Source: Henriciella pelagia
GTDB taxonomy: Bacteria; Pseudomonadota; Alphaproteobacteria; Caulobacterales; Hyphomonadaceae
Length of the DNA: 64,000 bases
NCBI RefSeq assembly: GCF_002088945.1
Contig: NZ_NCSU01000011.1
Coordinates: 558,001-622,000 of the forward strand
Reading direction: 5' to 3'
Position numbers and translations under genes: made by a program. Positions 47,631-56,953 of the stretch are shown one piece after another. The notes beneath the pieces are model-generated. The model saw nothing but the letters and a program-made list of their open reading frames with translations, did not search any database and was not told the origin of the DNA. How positions within the stretch are numbered: position 1 is the first letter of the stretch; each line of letters starts with the position of its first letter.

Positions 47631-49205
47631 TTACGCGCTGCGCGCATGGTCTTGGGCTTCCCGCTTTTCACGGATCGCCTGAATGTGGTCTCCGACGCGC
47701 TTCTCGATAGAGGAAAGGCCTTTCTGGACCTGCTGGATATGCTGCTCCATCCATTCGCGGGTGATGTTGAGCGCTGTGATGTTCTGCTCGATCCGCTTGA
47801 TTGCCGCCATCGCCTGTTCGCGTTCCTTGGAATAGTCGAAGGCCGGCAGGTTCGGCGTCACGATCTCGTCGAAATAGGCCGGCACCGGTGCCTGTTCGCC
47901 AAGGCGCTCGCGGTTGGCATTGCGCTCACGGCGGTGTGCCTGGCGGTAGGCAACCTTGAGAGAACGCTCCTGGTCCCCTGCCCGCGCAGCGATCTCAACG
48001 GCGATATCGCGACGGGTCTCAAGCAGGTTGATCGCCTTTTCGATCTCGCGCTTGGCGGCAATGTGCCGGTTCTGCTGGGTCTCGAAGAACATACGGGACC
48101 GCGAAAAGAAATCAGACAGGTCATCGCGCACGCCATTGCGGACTTGCTGGCGTTTTTCATACGCGGCGCGTTCCTTGCGCCAGACCCGTCCATAGCCCGG
48201 GAACTTGTCCGAGATCCGGTCATAGCCTTCATACACAGCGATTGCGAAGACGGTCAGGCCGATCAGAAGAAGGCCGATTGCGACCAGGCTATCGAGGCCA
48301 AAAATGTTCGGGAACATGTCGCCAATCACGGCCGATGGGGCGATGGAGAACATGGAGAAACCGGCTAGCGAGCCATCGGCCAGCGCCTGATGCAGTGCGA
48401 TCTCCACTGCATCCCTGAAGTGGGCGACGAAGAAGTTTACGAACAGGCCGCACATGATGCAGATGCCGGCAACAATGCCGCCCAGCACCTTCATGTGCAT
48501 GTCCGGATGGTTGAGATTCCTCAGCCCGACAAAGCCTGCTGTCACCCCGAACAGCACGTTGACCGCCGAGATACCGAAGGCGACCATCATGCCACCCAGA
48601 AGGCCGGATGACTGAGCGTCCTTGAACAGAAGTGCGTTGAAGCAGCCTTCAACGATCAGGATGAAAATCAGGATCGCAATTGTCTGCTCGACATTCTTCT
48701 TGATGTCAGGCGTGCGCTTGTTCAGCTGGTTGCCATAACGCTCCTTGAAGCTCTCAAGCTCAATGACGGTGGCTTCGTGATGCGCCTTGGCGTCAGTCGA
48801 GTCGTCGACTTCGTGGTGGCGATACTCGTTTTCTTCAGCCTTGATGGCCTCCTGCAGGTGATCGGGATGGATATCGGCCGGCGTCAGGTCTGAAATGAAA
48901 TTGCGGACGGCCGCCGATGTGGCGCTCATCCAGGTCTTCAGGCTGCGGCGAACCTGTTCGGATTTTTCCGCGATCTGCTGCTCACGCTCTGACCACTGGT
49001 CTTCGGTGATCGCTTCAGACGTCGGAATTCCATCGCGGGCATCCTTTCTGGCAATCTTGCGGGTTATGATCCGGCTGAAACCAAGCTCGCCTTCCTTCAG
49101 CGACCCCTTCAGCCCATGCTCACGTTCGACGACCTTGGCATCCAGTGGTTTGACCGGCTTGGCGTATCCAATGTCCGCGCCCCAGCGCACTTGACGTTTC
49201 ATCAT
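47631..49205 (-). CDS. Four-helix membrane protein with flanking coiled coils
   Basis: 524 residues from ATG 49205 (GAGGG site; ATG 49202 is an alternative). Residues 30-170 are charged and helical, and four membrane helices lie at about 175-193, 203-227, 239-261 and 305-325. The C-terminal 200 residues (about 335-524) are long, highly charged, coiled-coil-like, rich in Arg/Glu/Gln. The charged parts are probably cytoplasmic. No enzyme motif and no recognised family. It is followed 19 bp later by the VWA-like gene, so the two form a unit. The architecture suggests a membrane scaffold or signalling complex. Confidence 0.75.
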   Translation of the reverse strand: MMKRQVRWGADIGYAKPVKPLDAKVVEREHGLKGSLKEGELGFSRIITRKIARKDARDGIPTSEAITEDQWSEREQQIAEKSEQVRRSLKTWMSATSAAVRNFISDLTPADIHPDHLQEAIKAEENEYRHHEVDDSTDAKAHHEATVIELESFKERYGNQLNKRTPDIKKNVEQTIAILIFILIVEGCFNALLFKDAQSSGLLGGMMVAFGISAVNVLFGVTAGFVGLRNLNHPDMHMKVLGGIVAGICIMCGLFVNFFVAHFRDAVEIALHQALADGSLAGFSMFSIAPSAVIGDMFPNIFGLDSLVAIGLLLIGLTVFAIAVYEGYDRISDKFPGYGRVWRKERAAYEKRQQVRNGVRDDLSDFFSRSRMFFETQQNRHIAAKREIEKAINLLETRRDIAVEIAARAGDQERSLKVAYRQAHRRERNANRERLGEQAPVPAYFDEIVTPNLPAFDYSKEREQAMAAIKRIEQNITALNITREWMEQHIQQVQKGLSSIEKRVGDHIQAIREKREAQDHARSA

Positions 49206-49285
49206 GCTCAACCCTCTTAACAATACCAGCTCTGGCATTAACCAACATGCTGAAAATTGACCGAGAGGTTTAACAAGTTGCTAAG

Positions 49286-49312
49286 CAGCACGGCGCGCTG
49301 AACGCCGTGCTG
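49286..49312. terminator. GC-rich hairpin after GGDEF-EAL gene
   Basis: A perfect 10-bp stem CAGCACGGCG/CGCCGTGCTG with a 7-base loop lies between the minus-strand gene ending at 49379 and the minus-strand start at 49205. No strong T-run follows on the minus strand, so termination would be weak. A second short stem (GCCTT/AAGGC) lies at about 49319-49331. Confidence 0.45.
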
Positions 49313-49378
49313 AATCAAGCCTTTGAAGGCAAAGCGTTTTTAGATTGGAGGCCGCGCCTACCTTACAGAATTCTAATC

Positions 49379-51751
49379 TTAGGATGCTTTATCGACAGCA
49401 ACACGCGGTGAAAACGCACCTGTTTCAATCGGCTTCGGCTTGCTGATCAGGAAGCCTTGAAATTCCCGGCATTTGCGCAGCAGAAGCTCGCGCGCCTGGT
49501 CTTCGGTTTCGACGCCTTCGGCCACGACGGGAATCTCAAGGCTGCTGCCTAGATTCAGGATTGCATCGACAATTGCCTGGGACTTGCGGTCCGTCCCCAT
49601 CGTAGAAATGAATGACCGGTCGATTTTGATACTATCGAACTGGAATTTCTGGATAAAGCTCAGAGACGAGTAGCCTGTTCCGAAATCGTCTAGCGCCACC
49701 TTCACGCCGAGCTTCTTGATCTTTTCCAGGATGCGCGAGGCAACCATGATGTTCTGGATGAGAGCCGTTTCGGTGATTTCCAGCTCCAGCCGTTCCGGCT
49801 CAAGGCCGCTACGACGAAGCGCGTCGCGGATGGTTGAATTGAGGTTCGGGTCCATGAACTGGCGTGCCGACAAATTGACGGACACAGACAGGCCGCTTTC
49901 CCATTGGGCAGCTTCGCGGCAGGCTTCATAGATGCACCAGCGGCCTATATCCTGAATGATCAGGCTGCGCTCGGCAAATTCGATGAACTCGCCCGGCATG
50001 ACCAGGCCCACACCCGGACGGTTCCAGCGTATCAGCGCCTCATACCCCAGGATCGCGCGCGTATCGGTGCATACCTTTGGCTGGTAATGCAGCACAAATT
50101 CCTTGCGCTCGACCGCTCGGACGAGGTCCGCTTCGAGTACACGCTTCTGTTCGGACAATTCGTGCAGCGCCTCATCGTACAGCCGCGACGTGCGACGACC
50201 AGCACCCTTCGCCGCATATAGCGCGCGGTCCGCTGCGGTCAGCAGTCCTGCCGGGTCGATAATCCCTTCATGGGTGTTGGAGATAGCAATGCCAACACTC
50301 GCGCCGGTTCGGACGGTCACCTCTCCGTGGCGGATCGGACGCGACAGGCTCAACACGAGCTCTTCAGCGAGCGTGACCAGCTTGGCGTCATCATCTTCAT
50401 CCGGCAGAAGCGCAGCAAACTCATCGCCGCCAAGACGCGAAACAATGGCCTCTGCGCCGAAGGTTAGACGAAGCCGGGTGGCGGCTTCCATGAGCACGGT
50501 GTCGCCTGCATCGTGCCCAAACTGATCGTTTACATCCTTGAATTCATCAAGGTCGATGAGAAACACGCTGAACTTCTGGCCGGATTCGTCGGCGCTGCGC
50601 CAAAGTTCGCCAAGCGCTTTCTGGAAAGCCGCACGGTTGGGAAGACCGGTAAGCTGGTCGCTATAGGCGAGCTTGCGGATATGTTCTTCATTTCGACGTC
50701 GCTCGCGAAGATCGTAGAAAGATATGGCGGCGAGGCCTGCGCCGCTGTCATCGAGATCGCGAGCGGAGACGGCAACGGGCACCTCGGTCTTGCCGACACG
50801 CACAAAAACGTCATCGGAATCCTTCGTGCACCGCTCGTCCCGGTCGAGCCCGGTCAGTGAGGCGACCGTCTGGCCGATCAGGCTCGCTTCGCTCTGCTCG
50901 AACAGCGTCTGCGCGGCCTCGTTCACCTCTACGATCACGTCATTGCCGTCGGCAATCAGAATGGCTTCCGTTGCAGCGTTGACCAGCAGCGAAAACTTGC
51001 GTTGCTCTCGAAAGCGAAGCCCTGCAATGGCGGAGTCAAGACCAGCAGCCAGCGCGCCAGCGATAATGATGACAATGACACCTCCGGCTACCACAGCCCC
51101 GAGGAGCGCCGGATCAACCGCCCATGCCGCTGCATGAAAGCCGTTCATCGGAATCACGTTCATCGCCGTCATACCAATAAAGTGAACGCTCGCGACTGCG
51201 AGAAGAAGGCAAGCCGTCGACACTGCAACCCGCAACCGGCTCGCGGTTCCGAAGCCAACATAAAAGGCGACACAAAACAGCGTAGAGCTGACCGCCACTG
51301 CCGCGCCGACATACGTCATGTCGAATTCAATGAATGCCGCCGCCTTCAGGGCCGTCGCGCCATAGAAGTGCATGATGCCAATGGTCGCGGCACTTGCCAG
51401 TCCGGCAACCAGACGGCGCAGCCGGGATGTACCGCCGATCAAAAGCTGGCTGACGCCGACGAGGCCACCCATAGCCACCAGGACTGAAGCGACCGTCGTT
51501 ACACCATCAAAATCGAAGGCGAAGCCAGGGCGGTAGCCAAGCATCGCAATGAAATGCGTCGCCCAGATCCCCGTCGCCAGAACCAGTCCGGACACTGCCG
51601 CCCATATTCTTTGCTGGATTAGGGTGCGCCCTGCCTGCGCGCGTCGAAAGACGAGAACTGAACAGCAGGCTCCAATGGCACACACCAACACCGCAGCCAG
51701 CACGTAAACGATGTTATGTTCGTCGCGAACGCAGGAGAGAATATTATACAT
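49379..51751 (-). CDS. MHYT-sensor GGDEF-EAL protein (cyclic di-GMP turnover)
   Basis: 790 residues. Seven predicted membrane helices in the N-terminal ~245 residues contain MHYT motifs (ATHFIAML, IMHFYGA, VHFIGM), thought to bind copper or gases. A PAS-like segment follows (about 250-350), then GGDEF with intact SRLGGDEFAAL and EAL with GYEALIRW and the DDFGTGYSS and ETEDQ motifs. It can in principle both make and break cyclic di-GMP. No receiver domain. An A/T-rich stretch lies upstream of the start. It may signal oxygen or metal status to motility or attachment. Confidence 0.95.
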   Translation of the reverse strand: MYNILSCVRDEHNIVYVLAAVLVCAIGACCSVLVFRRAQAGRTLIQQRIWAAVSGLVLATGIWATHFIAMLGYRPGFAFDFDGVTTVASVLVAMGGLVGVSQLLIGGTSRLRRLVAGLASAATIGIMHFYGATALKAAAFIEFDMTYVGAAVAVSSTLFCVAFYVGFGTASRLRVAVSTACLLLAVASVHFIGMTAMNVIPMNGFHAAAWAVDPALLGAVVAGGVIVIIIAGALAAGLDSAIAGLRFREQRKFSLLVNAATEAILIADGNDVIVEVNEAAQTLFEQSEASLIGQTVASLTGLDRDERCTKDSDDVFVRVGKTEVPVAVSARDLDDSGAGLAAISFYDLRERRRNEEHIRKLAYSDQLTGLPNRAAFQKALGELWRSADESGQKFSVFLIDLDEFKDVNDQFGHDAGDTVLMEAATRLRLTFGAEAIVSRLGGDEFAALLPDEDDDAKLVTLAEELVLSLSRPIRHGEVTVRTGASVGIAISNTHEGIIDPAGLLTAADRALYAAKGAGRRTSRLYDEALHELSEQKRVLEADLVRAVERKEFVLHYQPKVCTDTRAILGYEALIRWNRPGVGLVMPGEFIEFAERSLIIQDIGRWCIYEACREAAQWESGLSVSVNLSARQFMDPNLNSTIRDALRRSGLEPERLELEITETALIQNIMVASRILEKIKKLGVKVALDDFGTGYSSLSFIQKFQFDSIKIDRSFISTMGTDRKSQAIVDAILNLGSSLEIPVVAEGVETEDQARELLLRKCREFQGFLISKPKPIETGAFSPRVAVDKAS

Positions 51752-51941
51752 CCTTGAGCCACTACGGTCTCGCGATGTATTTTTTATTAAGCTTAGTATA
51801 TAAAAAACAGTGGGTTAACAGGATCCGGCGCGCAATTAACCAAGACGATCGCCCCGCGCATCTGCCGATCCAGATTGTGGTCTTCCATAAATCGATGACG
51901 AGGCTGCGCACCCGCCGGCACTGTAATTGATATTTTTCCGA
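51752..51941. other. AT-rich leader before GGDEF-EAL gene
   Basis: The first ~60 bp upstream of the GGDEF-EAL start (TTTTTTATTAAGC, TATATAAAAAACAG) is unusually AT-rich for this GC-rich window and probably includes its promoter. The rest up to the pseudogene shows no gene. Confidence 0.4.
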
Positions 51942-52683
51942 TATCCGACTGTCGCTAACTGGTCTGCGTCGCGCCGACGCGAATTCGATGAGCAAATCAA
52001 CGCCTTGATCGTCGCCCTCACGGGAGATACCGGCGAACTCGTCGGTCATACCGCACGGTCTATCACGATATCTGGGACTATGACGTTCCGGCGCAGCCGA
52101 CGCTTGTATATGCAGACCCGTGCCGAACGCGCGGCCGAAACCGGCCGGCCCGCTCCTCCGCCAACGGACAACGTAGCAACCGGGCAAGGCGCGCGGGACC
52201 CGGACGCGCTATGGCATCACATCGCGCTTCATGTCGAAATGGAACATTCCTTTCACGGACATCGCGTCAGACATGTCGTACTTCGAGCCGCCCTATGGGC
52301 CGCTTGCCCTGATTGACCTCAATACGAATCGACTTCTATGGAGCCGGCCAATCGGCAATATGCGCGAGCTTGGTCCTTTCGGGATCAGACCCAGCATGCC
52401 CTGTTTTGAAGTCGGCATACCGGTCTATGGAGGCACCACAACGACGCGCAGCGGCCTCATCCTGCAGGTTGAAACACTGGACTCGACATTTCGCGCCATC
52501 GATATCCGAAACGGCAAGACGCTCTGATCGACCAAGCTTCCGGCCACGACAAATAGCGCCCCGATCACCTACACCCGTAGTGGCCGGCAGTTCAACGTGA
52601 TCGCGGTGCCCGATGACCCAGCCGATGGAGAACCAGCACGCGGCGGCCAGTTGATCGCCTACGCGCTAGCTGAAACGCGGTCG
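51942..52683 (+). pseudogene. Remnant of membrane-bound PQQ-dependent glucose dehydrogenase
   Basis: Protein-level similarity to the C-terminal third of glucose/quinate-type quinoprotein dehydrogenases is seen in pieces. (i) EFDEQINALIVALTGDTGEL near 51990; (ii) YRTVYHDIWDYDVPAQPTL from about 52047 in another frame; (iii) the block from about 52200, including EPPYGPLALIDLNTNRLLW and VGIPVYGG, in a third frame; then an in-frame TGA at 52525 (Trp expected); (iv) LPATTNSAPITY, GRQFNVIAVP and QLIAYAL after it. So there are at least two frameshifts, one stop and a deletion of about 200 residues between ii and iii; the membrane and N-terminal propeller parts are missing. It ends next to mdoH on the other strand. 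Confidence 0.85.
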
Positions 52684-52690
52684 AGCGGTA

Positions 52691-54865
52691 TCACCCTCGG
52701 TGCCTGTGCGTTCGCTTCGGTCTGGAAATACTTGCCGCACCGCTCTGGTCCACCCCTGCCGGCTTCCTCGGCCGCAATGACGAGAACTTGAAACTGATCG
52801 CCTGAAGGTCCCTGGTGGAATTCAACAGCGCCATTTTCTCTTTCGGTTTGAGCATGGTCGCAAATTCATAGGCGGACGTCGCGCGCTCGGCCCGTGCACG
52901 GGCCATGGCTAGCGGCTCATGCACATCGTACTGGCGCAGGGGCCAGTACGGATCGACAAGCCCATCCCGGTCCAGCTGACGATCTCTGTCGAGGATAAGG
53001 TATTGCAGCCGGTCTGGTTTCAGAGCGGCGAAGCTCGACTGAGCCGCTGTTGCACCGGCAAAACTGGTCGGCGTCACAATGTCGGCAGGCGTTACCAGTC
53101 CGCCGACGGTGGCCGCCAACGTCCCGGCGCTCCGCTTTGACGTGACATGTGTGATGGGCGCACTCAGGATCAGGCCAATTGTCGCCGGCGCGAGCCAAGC
53201 GGCATAGATCGGCGAAATTGCGATTGATGAAACCGTCAGGACGACGCCAAGCAATGTCGGAAAGAGACTGTGTCGAAGGATGGTTTGCAAGCGGTAGCCG
53301 CCCTCGCTCCTTGCCTGCGGAGACCAGCCTGAATCGCGGCCAAGGAACACGCTGATCACGGCGCCTGTCTGCGTGGCCATCAGGATTGGCGCACTGAGGA
53401 CTGACACGACAAGCTCGGTGAAAACCCCTGCAGCTGTTCTAAACACACCGGTGGTACTTATCCATTCCCGGCTGAGCAGGCCGTAGAGCAAGCCGTATAC
53501 CTTCGGCGCGAAGAGGAGCGCCATGGTCGCAAGAAACAGGCTGAGCGCGCGCTCGGAGTCGATCACTGGCCATGTTGGAAACAGCACGGCTCCGTCAGCG
53601 AAATAGGTCGGCAGCATGAACGTGTTCTGCAGCGAGAGCGCCATGCCGACCGTAATGAAAATCAGCCACAGAGGCGAGGCCAGATAAGAGAATATGCCCG
53701 TGATGAGGTGGAACCGGCTGGTCCAGGTGAGCCCCCGTGTCCGCAACAGGACGGCCATGTGCTGCATGTTGCCCTGACACCACCGGCGATCACGTACCAC
53801 CAGGTCAATCATGGTGGGCGGCCCTTCTTCATAAGAGCCTGCAAGGTCCGCCCGGATTTCAACATTCCAGCCCGCCCTGCGAAGCAGGGCAGCCTCAACG
53901 AAGTCATGGCTGAGAATGGAGCCGCCAAGAGGTGCCCGACCCGGCATGATGGGCAGACCTGCCGCTTCTGCCAGCGACTGAATGCGGATGATCGCATTGT
54001 GCCCCCAGAAATTACCTTCCTTCTGGGCCCACCAGGCGATGCCGTGACCAAGGACAGGACCGTAGAGCGCGGACGCAAACTGCTGGGCACGCGCAAACAG
54101 CGTCTTTGCACCGACCAGCTGAGGAATAGTCTGGATTAGCCCGTTTCGCGGCGCTGCTTCCATGCCCGCCACCAGGTTCAGGATCGTCTCACGCTCCATA
54201 TAGCTGTCAGCATCGTAGACGATCATATAGTCGTAGCGGCCACCCCAGCGTGTCACGAAGTCCCGGATATTTCCGGTCTTGCGATCAGTATTGATCGTGC
54301 GGCGGCGATAGCGGATGGTAACGTCGCCCGGCGCGCTCTTCTGAAGCTCTCGATAGCCCGCTTCCTCCGTCAGGGCCACGTCGGGATCAGTTGTGTCGCT
54401 GAGGATGAAACATTCGAACCGGCCGGGCGCGCCGGACATCAGCCGGGCGGTTGCCAGCACCGTCGCGAACACATGTTCGACAGTCTCGTTATAGATTGGG
54501 AACGCAATGACGGTCCGCGCCTTGGTGAGGTCAATGTCGGCATGGTCCTGTCTAGGCCGGTACAGAGAGATCAGTGCGGCGAAGAATCCGACCGTCGCAT
54601 TGACGAAAGCAAAACAGACCCAGCTGATATTCAGCACAAAGATGACGAGCAGCGTCCATTCAAGAAGAGTAAGGCTCGACACCGCAAGGACGCCATACAT
54701 CTCCCGGGCTGCCCAGCCGGTCAGCAGCAAGGACGCCACCAGAACCATCAGTTTGCGCCACATCTTCGATTCCGGGCGATGACGCACTCTTGCCCGCTTG
54801 GACCGGAAAGCCTGGTCCGGCATGGTCAGCGGAAACTCCGTCGGGCGCGCGCGATAGCCGCTCAT
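52691..54865 (-). CDS. mdoH: Osmoregulated periplasmic glucan glucosyltransferase MdoH/OpgH
   Basis: 724 residues from ATG 54865, overlapping the opgG stop (ATGA); upstream Met codons are not family-like. Several membrane helices (about residues 40-110 and 400-560) and the family-2 glycosyltransferase domain: IAFPIYNETVEHV, YDADSYM (DxD-type), RRWCQGNMQHM (Q/RxxRW). It polymerises beta-glucan from UDP-glucose into the periplasm. The C-terminal tail (HRHRG) borders the decayed PQQ dehydrogenase, and may have lost or gained residues there. Confidence 0.94.
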   Translation of the reverse strand: MSGYRARPTEFPLTMPDQAFRSKRARVRHRPESKMWRKLMVLVASLLLTGWAAREMYGVLAVSSLTLLEWTLLVIFVLNISWVCFAFVNATVGFFAALISLYRPRQDHADIDLTKARTVIAFPIYNETVEHVFATVLATARLMSGAPGRFECFILSDTTDPDVALTEEAGYRELQKSAPGDVTIRYRRRTINTDRKTGNIRDFVTRWGGRYDYMIVYDADSYMERETILNLVAGMEAAPRNGLIQTIPQLVGAKTLFARAQQFASALYGPVLGHGIAWWAQKEGNFWGHNAIIRIQSLAEAAGLPIMPGRAPLGGSILSHDFVEAALLRRAGWNVEIRADLAGSYEEGPPTMIDLVVRDRRWCQGNMQHMAVLLRTRGLTWTSRFHLITGIFSYLASPLWLIFITVGMALSLQNTFMLPTYFADGAVLFPTWPVIDSERALSLFLATMALLFAPKVYGLLYGLLSREWISTTGVFRTAAGVFTELVVSVLSAPILMATQTGAVISVFLGRDSGWSPQARSEGGYRLQTILRHSLFPTLLGVVLTVSSIAISPIYAAWLAPATIGLILSAPITHVTSKRSAGTLAATVGGLVTPADIVTPTSFAGATAAQSSFAALKPDRLQYLILDRDRQLDRDGLVDPYWPLRQYDVHEPLAMARARAERATSAYEFATMLKPKEKMALLNSTRDLQAISFKFSSLRPRKPAGVDQSGAASISRPKRTHRHRG

Positions 54866-56604
54866 GGCAGGCTCCAGCGATAGATCCATGTTTCCGTAAG
54901 CGGTCGCCCACCGCGCATGATCAGGGCCCTGAGCTCAGCGGATTGTGCGTTTTCAGCGTCCAGTTCGAAACTGAGGCGCGTCAGTCCCGCTTCCGGTTCA
55001 CGCCGGATGATGACATTCGAGACCGTCCCGGCGGAGGTCGAGACCGAGGCTTCCATGTCAGACATGAGCGCCGGGTCGGCGGATTCGAAATCAATCACGA
55101 AAAGGTGTCGCTTCATGCCGGGCGTGCGCCCTGCCCGGCTCTGCTTGACGGGCACGACATCGGCAATGGCCGGCGTCTGCAGCCCCCAGTGCAGCGTATA
55201 GGAAAGCGAGTGACCTTCACCAGCCTTCCAAGGCGTACCGGGTCGCCAGAAGACGACGATATTGTCGTTATACTCATTCGTCGTCGGGATTTCGACCAGC
55301 GTCAGCTGCCCTCGCTCCCAGCCCTTACCCGGCTCAACCCAGACGCTTGGGCGCAGATGATAGTCAGCCTCGATATCCGCATAGGCATCAAAACTTCGCA
55401 GCCGCTGCATGAGCCCGAACCCACGAGGCACATCCTGCGCAAGCACCGACACTTGAAGCTCGGTCGGGTTCGTCAAAGGCCGCCACACCCACTCGCCATT
55501 GCTGAGCCGGAAGGAAAGTCCCTGCGAGTCATGCACCGCCGGACGATAGTCGCTGCTGACCTTGGTGACGTCATGAGGCGAGAAATAATACATGCTGGTC
55601 AGCGGCACGACGCCAACGTTTTCGAGGCGTCTCCTCGGAAAGATGGTGGCCGACACATATACACGCGTGGTTGGCCCTGGCGAAACTTCGAACATGAAAG
55701 CGCCCGTGACGCTCTTGCCATCAAGCAAAGCATAGATGGGAACGGTCCTGTCGCCGGGCTTTGCCTTTTCGATCCAGTATTCGCGGAAAAAGGGAAACTC
55801 CTCGCCATCGGGCGAAGCCGTTCCAACAGAGATGCCGCGCGCAGACGCGCCATAGACAGAACCGGCACCGAGCGCGCGGAAGAAACTCGCGCCGCGAAAA
55901 CTGATGACCTCATCGAACTTGCCGCCAGTATTGAACGGTGCCTGAAGTCTGAAGCCCGAAAAGCCAAGCGTTCTTCGCGTCTCGTCATCAAGAGGCAGGT
56001 CTTCAAATGAAAACTGCCCGGCATCATAGTTGAAGGCGCGGATCCCATCTTCATCAATCAGGTTGATCCTCACCTCGTCGGCGAACAAGTATCCTCGTGG
56101 ATCGAGCGCGACGCGGTAATCTGACGGCGCGTCTGACCAGAGAACCGAGCTGGGCTGGTTCTGAATCCTCCGAAACTGATCATAATTGAGATCGGCTGCG
56201 GCCTTCGGCAGTGGAATCGATGGAATAAATTCTCTGGACGCCAGGTCTCTCGCGATCGCTTCCAGATCCGTCATGCCGAATGACGGACCGGGCGCGTCTG
56301 TAGAGGATGCAGCGTCCTGGGCCGGTATCACCGGCCCGCTCTCACTACTCTGCGGTTTGGGCGGGTCACCGGGCTGAACCGCACCAACTGGGTCCTCGAC
56401 ACTCAAGTCGGGGCGACGTGGCGCCTTGTCATCCTTGGTGGTCGGGCCTGATCCGCCCGCTTGCCTGGCAGCGGAGTCGACAGACGATGCGGTTTCCGGT
56501 GCGGATGTGATCGGCCCTTCCCGTTCGGATGAACAGGCGGCGATGACCAGTGACGCAAGAAAAGCAACAGGAAGGACGCTTCGGAAAAGCTGGACCCGTT
56601 TCAC
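54862..56604 (-). CDS. mdoG: Periplasmic glucan biosynthesis protein MdoG/OpgG, predicted lipoprotein
   Basis: 580 residues, GTG start 56604 with a perfect Shine-Dalgarno GGAGGTGA. A signal with lipobox IAAC and Cys24-Ser25 suggests a lipoprotein, in contrast to the soluble Sec protein of E. coli. After a Pro/Ser-rich linker (about 40-110) comes the OpgG fold: FRRIQNQPSSVLWSD, YLFADEVRINLIDE, QLPFEDLPLDD-like segments and WVEPGKGWERGQLTLVEIPT. It is needed for glucan backbone or branching in the periplasm. The order opgG-opgH with 4-bp overlap is standard; no opgC or opgD is here. Confidence 0.93.
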   Translation of the reverse strand: MKRVQLFRSVLPVAFLASLVIAACSSEREGPITSAPETASSVDSAARQAGGSGPTTKDDKAPRRPDLSVEDPVGAVQPGDPPKPQSSESGPVIPAQDAASSTDAPGPSFGMTDLEAIARDLASREFIPSIPLPKAAADLNYDQFRRIQNQPSSVLWSDAPSDYRVALDPRGYLFADEVRINLIDEDGIRAFNYDAGQFSFEDLPLDDETRRTLGFSGFRLQAPFNTGGKFDEVISFRGASFFRALGAGSVYGASARGISVGTASPDGEEFPFFREYWIEKAKPGDRTVPIYALLDGKSVTGAFMFEVSPGPTTRVYVSATIFPRRRLENVGVVPLTSMYYFSPHDVTKVSSDYRPAVHDSQGLSFRLSNGEWVWRPLTNPTELQVSVLAQDVPRGFGLMQRLRSFDAYADIEADYHLRPSVWVEPGKGWERGQLTLVEIPTTNEYNDNIVVFWRPGTPWKAGEGHSLSYTLHWGLQTPAIADVVPVKQSRAGRTPGMKRHLFVIDFESADPALMSDMEASVSTSAGTVSNVIIRREPEAGLTRLSFELDAENAQSAELRALIMRGGRPLTETWIYRWSLP

Positions 56605-56689
56605 CCGTCACCTCCCAATCAGCACTGCTCGCAATTGCAGCACACAATTGCTGCATCGCAACAGAGAATGGAAATGACGAAATGAGTGG

Positions 56690-56709
56690 CAATGCAATTG
56701 GTTGCATTG
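56690..56709. promoter_or_regulatory. Candidate operator upstream of mdoG
   Basis: Perfect 8-bp arms CAATGCAA and TTGCATTG around TTGG. Together with the 56636-56655 repeat (TGCAGCA/TGCTGCA) it forms a cluster 30-110 bp before the mdoG start. No regulator gene is adjacent, so binding is only a proposal. Confidence 0.35.
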
Positions 56710-56820
56710 GAACGTCCAAAAGGCAGCTTTGCCTATGATTCAGCCGAAATCTGTGTTGTGCATTCGCGTGCCAGCCCCGCAAATCGAGAGCATATAGAGG
56801 ACACATGTCACTCTAGAACA

Positions 56821-56860
56821 GAAACGCCGACCTTGGTTCCGTGAGGATGGCCGGCGTTTC
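56821..56860 (-). terminator. Candidate terminator of the TonB receptor transcript
   Basis: GAAACGCCGACC at 56821-56832 pairs with GGCCGGCGTTTC at 56849-56860 (12 bp, one G-T/A mismatch) and is followed on the minus strand by a short T-rich piece (TGTTCT). It lies about 95 bp after the natural stop of the receptor frame. Confidence 0.5.
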
Positions 56861-56953
56861 CTACTGCGAAGTGAATCCGATGACTGGCAAAAGTCGAATG
56901 CATCACCTCGCAGCGTTGCCCGACCGACACATTTGCCGGCCGGGTCCCCTGGC

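Larger units (their letters stand above)
56605..56953. promoter_or_regulatory. Intergenic region upstream of mdoG with inverted repeats
   Basis: 349 bp between two minus-strand genes, so it holds the mdoG promoter and the end of the receptor transcript. Two inverted repeats lie near the start of mdoG: TGCAGCA/TGCTGCA with a 6-base gap at 56636-56655, and CAATGCAA/TTGCATTG around TTGG at 56690-56709. Both could be repressor sites. A longer hairpin lies at 56821-56860. Confidence 0.45.
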
